Shown here: positions 61,178-64,000 of the stretch, piece after piece
Layout: each line of letters begins with the position of its first letter
Numbering within the stretch: position 1 is the first letter of the stretch
Origin: JACDAN01 sp963834825
GTDB lineage: Bacteria; Actinomycetota; Thermoleophilia; Gaiellales; Gaiellaceae
Direction of reading: 5' to 3'
Length of the DNA: 64,000 nucleotides
Assembly: GCA_963834825.1 (NCBI GenBank)
Contig: CAWICZ010000014.1
Span: 372,001-436,000, forward strand
Notes under the pieces: model-generated
What the model was told of the DNA's origin: nothing
The model's input: the letters and a program-made list of their open reading frames with translations, nothing else
Database searches by the model: none
Made by a program: the position numbers and the translations under genes

Positions 61178-61466
61178 TCGGCACCTCGGCCGCGAGGAAG
61201 ATGCCGCCGATCCCGACAACGGCTGCCACCCAGAGGAGACGCCAGCTGCCGCGGAAGTACGCGATCGTCGAAAGCGCGATCGCCGAGCCGACGACGATCG
61301 CCAGGGCGACGTCCAGGCTCATCCTCGCCGAGTCCGACGTGCAAACCGGGTCGGATGCATTCGCGCCGTCGCAACCCACGCCGGTGACGGCGGTGACCAT
61401 GAATGCTCCGCCGGTCGAGAGGATGACGACGATCGAGCCGAGGAGGGCGAGCGGCGTCCTCGACAT
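61167..61466 (-). CDS. Small three-helix membrane protein
   Basis: 99 residues: helices at about 5-27 (ALLGSIVVILSTGGAFMVTA), 50-68 (MSLDVALAIVVGSAIALSTI) and 76-94. Two Cys in the first loop (VGCDGANASDPVCTS) probably disulfide-bonded outside. One base after the M29 peptidase stop and overlapping the GrpB start, so mid-operon. Unknown. Confidence 0.65.
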   Translation of the reverse strand: MSRTPLALLGSIVVILSTGGAFMVTAVTGVGCDGANASDPVCTSDSARMSLDVALAIVVGSAIALSTIAYFRGSWRLLWVAAVVGIGGIFLAAEVPNAF

Positions 61467-61467
61467 G

Positions 61468-62565
61468 TCAGAACGTCCAGGCGCCGTTTTCCTGCACGAC
61501 CTCGCCGTCGCACTCGATGCGACCGCCGTTCCTGAGGTCCTTGACCATGTCCCAGTGGACGGCGCTGACGTTCTTGCCTCCGATCGTCGGGAGGCCCGCT
61601 CCGACTGCGAGGTGGATCGTCCCGTACATCTTCTCGTCGAACAGCGTGTTCTTCATGTAGCGCTGGATGCCGGGGTTGCAGCCGATCCCGTACTCGCCGA
61701 GCGTGCGTGAGCCCTCGTCGCGGTCGAGCTTGGCGATCAGCGCCTCCTCGTTGCTCGTCGCCGAGGCCTCGACCACCTTCCCGCCCTCGTATCGCATCCG
61801 GACGCCCTCGACGAGGTCTGGCTCCTGGTAGGCGGGGTACTCGAGGAAGCTGACGACTCCCTCCGTCGACTCTTCGACCGGGCTGTAGAAGACCTCGCCG
61901 CCGGGCATGTTCGCGTGGCCGTCGTCGATCTCGCCGTCACGGCCCTCGAGGCTGAAGCGCAGGTCGGTCTCGGCGCCGACGATGCGCACCTCGGTCGCCT
62001 CGTCGAACCGGTCCTTGATCCGCTTCATCTTCTCGCCCTCGGCGTCCCAGTCGAGCAGGACGGCGCCGTAGAGGAACTCCTCGAACGCCTTCACCGACAT
62101 GTCGGCATCCTGGGCCAGAGCGGGACAGGGAAAGCGGCAGGTGACCCACGGGATCTCCATGCGGAGCCGCCGCTGGAGGAATCCGCCGTGGGCCTTGGTG
62201 AGGACGTCGCGTCGCTCAGACGGTACGTCGGAGGCTTCACGGGTGTTGTCCGGCGCACCGAGCAGCATCCAGGCGTCACAGGTCTCCCAGGCGTGTGCGT
62301 CAGCCGGCGCGACCTTGCTCAGCAGCTCCAGGGGCGCCTCCGCGGCCCACGTGTAGACGAACGGGAGCTGCTCCATCGTGTGGCTGTAGCGGACGAGCGG
62401 GTACGCGCCGCGTCGGGCGATGAGCCGCACGACCTCCTCCAACAGCGGCTTCGCGGCCGGCTGGGAGATCACCATCACCTGCCACTCGGGTTGGACGTCG
62501 ATCGACCGCTCGACGAGCAGGCGGGCGTATTCCTGGACGCGCGGATCAGCCACGGGCTGGGGCAT
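61468..62565 (-). CDS. M29 (AmpS/PepS-type) aminopeptidase
   Basis: 365 residues. Metal region: HANMPGGEVFYSPVEESTEG (Glu), EYGIGCNPGIQ, TIHLAVGAG (His) and VSAVHWDMVKDL (His and Asp). Family length about 360-410. Releases N-terminal residues from peptides in the cytosol using Zn or Co. Confidence 0.9.
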   Translation of the reverse strand: MPQPVADPRVQEYARLLVERSIDVQPEWQVMVISQPAAKPLLEEVVRLIARRGAYPLVRYSHTMEQLPFVYTWAAEAPLELLSKVAPADAHAWETCDAWMLLGAPDNTREASDVPSERRDVLTKAHGGFLQRRLRMEIPWVTCRFPCPALAQDADMSVKAFEEFLYGAVLLDWDAEGEKMKRIKDRFDEATEVRIVGAETDLRFSLEGRDGEIDDGHANMPGGEVFYSPVEESTEGVVSFLEYPAYQEPDLVEGVRMRYEGGKVVEASATSNEEALIAKLDRDEGSRTLGEYGIGCNPGIQRYMKNTLFDEKMYGTIHLAVGAGLPTIGGKNVSAVHWDMVKDLRNGGRIECDGEVVQENGAWTF

Positions 62566-62655
62566 TCAAGCAGCTAGAAGCCTGTGCCAGAACTTGCTAT
62601 GATCACGCTTAGATTTGTTCTGTAACTGACACCTATATCGCTCACGGAGGAACAC

Positions 62656-64000
62656 ATGGCAAAGACGATCGGCATCGATCTCGGCACGACCAACTCTTGC
62701 ATGGCGGTGCTCGAGGGCGGTGAGCCCACCGTCATCCCGAACGCCGAGGGCGGACGCACGACGCCGTCCGTCGTTGCGTTCACCGGTGACGGCGAGCGGC
62801 TCGTCGGCCCGCCGGCCAAGCGCCAGCAGGTGACCAACCCCCAGAACACGATCTTCTCGATCAAGCGCTTCATGGGGCGCAAGTACTCGGAGGTCTCGGA
62901 GGAGATGAAGATCGTCCCCTACGAGGTCGTCGAAGGCCCGAACGGCGACGTCCGCGTCAAGGCGGGCGGCAAGGAGTATCCGCCGCCGGAGATCTCGGCG
63001 ATGATCCTCCAGAAGCTGAAGGCCGACGCCGAGGCGTACCTCGGCGAGCCGGTGACCGACGCCGTCGTCACCGTCCCGGCCTACTTCAACAACGCACAGC
63101 GCGAGGCGACCAAGGACGCCGGCAAGATCGCCGGCCTCAACGTCCTGCGCATCATCAACGAGCCGACCGCCGCGTCGCTCGCCTACGGCCTCGAGAAGGA
63201 GGACGACCAGACGATCCTCGTCTGGGACCTCGGCGGCGGGACGTTCGACGTCTCGATCCTCGAGCTCGGTGACGGTGTCTTCGAGGTCAAGGCGACGAAC
63301 GGCGACAACCACCTCGGCGGCGACAACTTCGACAAGGCGATCGTCGACTGGATGGTCGCCGAGTTCAAGAAGGCGCAGGGCATCGACCTCGCGCAGGACA
63401 AGATGGCGCTCCAGCGCCTCTACGAAGCTGCGGAGAAGGCCAAGATCGAGCTCTCCTCGACGATGACGACGCAGATCAACCTGCCGTTCGTCACCGCCAC
63501 GCCGGAGGGGCCGAAGCACCTCGACCTGCAGTTGACCCGCGCGAAGCTCGAAGAGCTCGTCGCCGACCTGCTCGAGCGGACGGTCGAGCCGACCAAGCAG
63601 TGCCTGTCGGACGCCGATCTCGAGGCGAAGGACATCGACCACGTCGTCCTCGTCGGCGGCATGACGCGGATGCCTTCGGTCGTCGCCAAGGTCAAGGGCC
63701 TCATCGGCAAGGACCCGCACAAGGGCGTGAACCCGGACGAGGTCGTTGCCGTCGGGGCGGCGATCCAGGCGGGCGTCCTCAAGGGCGAGGTCAAGGACAT
63801 CCTCCTGCTCGACGTCACGCCGCTGTCACTCGGGATCGAGACCAAGGGCGGCGTCTTCACGCAGCTGATCGAGCGCAACACGACCATCCCGACCAAGAAG
63901 TCCGAGACGTTCACGACCGCCGAGGACAACCAGCCCTCGGTCGAGGTCCACGTCCTCCAGGGCGAGTCGGAGATGGCGAGCTTCAACAAGACGCTCGGCA
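62656..64000 (+). CDS. dnaK: Chaperone DnaK, N-terminal part (cut by window end)
   Basis: 448 codons visible. Starts MAKTIGIDLGTTNSCMAVLE after CGGAGGAAC; phosphate motif 2 (LVWDLGGGTFDVSILELG), NNAQREATKDAGKIAGLNVL and NEPTAASLAYG, the adenosine motif (HVVLVGGMTRMPSVV), and the start of the substrate-binding domain (LLLDVTPLSLGIETKGG). Full nucleotide-binding domain of HSP70; the rest lies beyond 64000. grpE and dnaJ are expected downstream. Confidence 0.97.
   Translation, partial: MAKTIGIDLGTTNSCMAVLEGGEPTVIPNAEGGRTTPSVVAFTGDGERLVGPPAKRQQVTNPQNTIFSIKRFMGRKYSEVSEEMKIVPYEVVEGPNGDVRVKAGGKEYPPPEISAMILQKLKADAEAYLGEPVTDAVVTVPAYFNNAQREATKDAGKIAGLNVLRIINEPTAASLAYGLEKEDDQTILVWDLGGGTFDVSILELGDGVFEVKATNGDNHLGGDNFDKAIVDWMVAEFKKAQGIDLAQDKMALQRLYEAAEKAKIELSSTMTTQINLPFVTATPEGPKHLDLQLTRAKLEELVADLLERTVEPTKQCLSDADLEAKDIDHVVLVGGMTRMPSVVAKVKGLIGKDPHKGVNPDEVVAVGAAIQAGVLKGEVKDILLLDVTPLSLGIETKGGVFTQLIERNTTIPTKKSETFTTAEDNQPSVEVHVLQGESEMASFNKTLG

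Noticed and set aside
62600..62655. HspR (HAIR, CTTGAGT-N7-ACTCAAG) or CIRCE element before dnaK
   Set aside because: Read base by base; neither consensus is present, only loosely similar CTTGCT and CTTAG words.

Overview
The window is about 70% GC, with GTG and TTG starts common and many genes overlapping by 4 bases (ATGA, GTGA, TTGA). The content suggests an actinobacterium outside the classic genera, probably class Thermoleophilia (Gaiella or Solirubrobacter-like): inositol-phosphate synthase beside a CDP-alcohol phosphotransferase, RskA-type anti-sigma factor, DUF6328, DUF1707 and CBU_0592 proteins, a cyclic-2,3-diphosphoglycerate-synthetase-like protein and a ferritin-like R2 homologue. 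The class assignment is inference. There is one tRNA (Ala-UGC), no rRNA, no CRISPR array, no prophage and no intact insertion sequence.

Layout. 0-9.7 kb: end of a class III alcohol dehydrogenase, 2-oxoglutarate dehydrogenase E1, a GGDEF sensor, a BON protein and a cation-diffusion exporter; the last four each carry +1 frame breaks. 9.7-14.3 kb: minus-strand MoxR / DUF58 / two von Willebrand A proteins with a secreted unknown between them. 14.4-20 kb: diiron protein, MreB, MsrB, a beta-propeller, and an ECF sigma factor fused to its own membrane anti-sigma domain. 20-31 kb: accessory region of cupins, alpha/beta hydrolases, a GFA protein and unknown secreted proteins, with at least four decayed genes. 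31-35.8 kb: threonine dehydratase-like enzyme, zincin, rhomboid, argF and an ECF/anti-sigma pair. 35.8-40.4 kb: translationally coupled operon DUF4331 - TPR - NicO-type transporter - NiCoT transporter. 40.4-49 kb: carbamate kinase with cDPGS-like protein, ferritin, hydrolase-cyclase fusion, M3 peptidase, YjbQ, cobalamin-binding protein and an RNA methyltransferase. 49-55.3 kb: phosphatidylinositol locus (PAP2 - CDP-alcohol phosphotransferase - inositol-phosphate synthase) followed by a glycosyltransferase-PHP fusion and a UDG-like protein. 55-64 kb: methyltransferase, cupin, LtrA, MoaA, membrane proteins, EamA transporter, a GrpB-family gene interrupted by a palindromic element, M29 aminopeptidase and the start of dnaK.

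Most noteworthy: (1) inositol-phosphate synthase is read in frame with two tandem ribbon-helix-helix DNA-binding modules, has an internal start with a strong ribosome binding site, and has a perfect palindrome centred on the TTG start of the long form, which suggests a self-regulating enzyme-repressor gene. (2) Eleven start codons lie exactly six bases after a TANNNT hexamer, implying widespread leaderless mRNA, including a 17-bp divergent promoter whose two -10 hexamers overlap. (3) A 68-bp triple-hairpin element sits in frame inside a GrpB gene. (4) Twin 15-bp palindromes lie in a convergent spacer. (5) Nine frame breaks in six genes all have the same +1 sense, which points to sequence error more than to gene decay.
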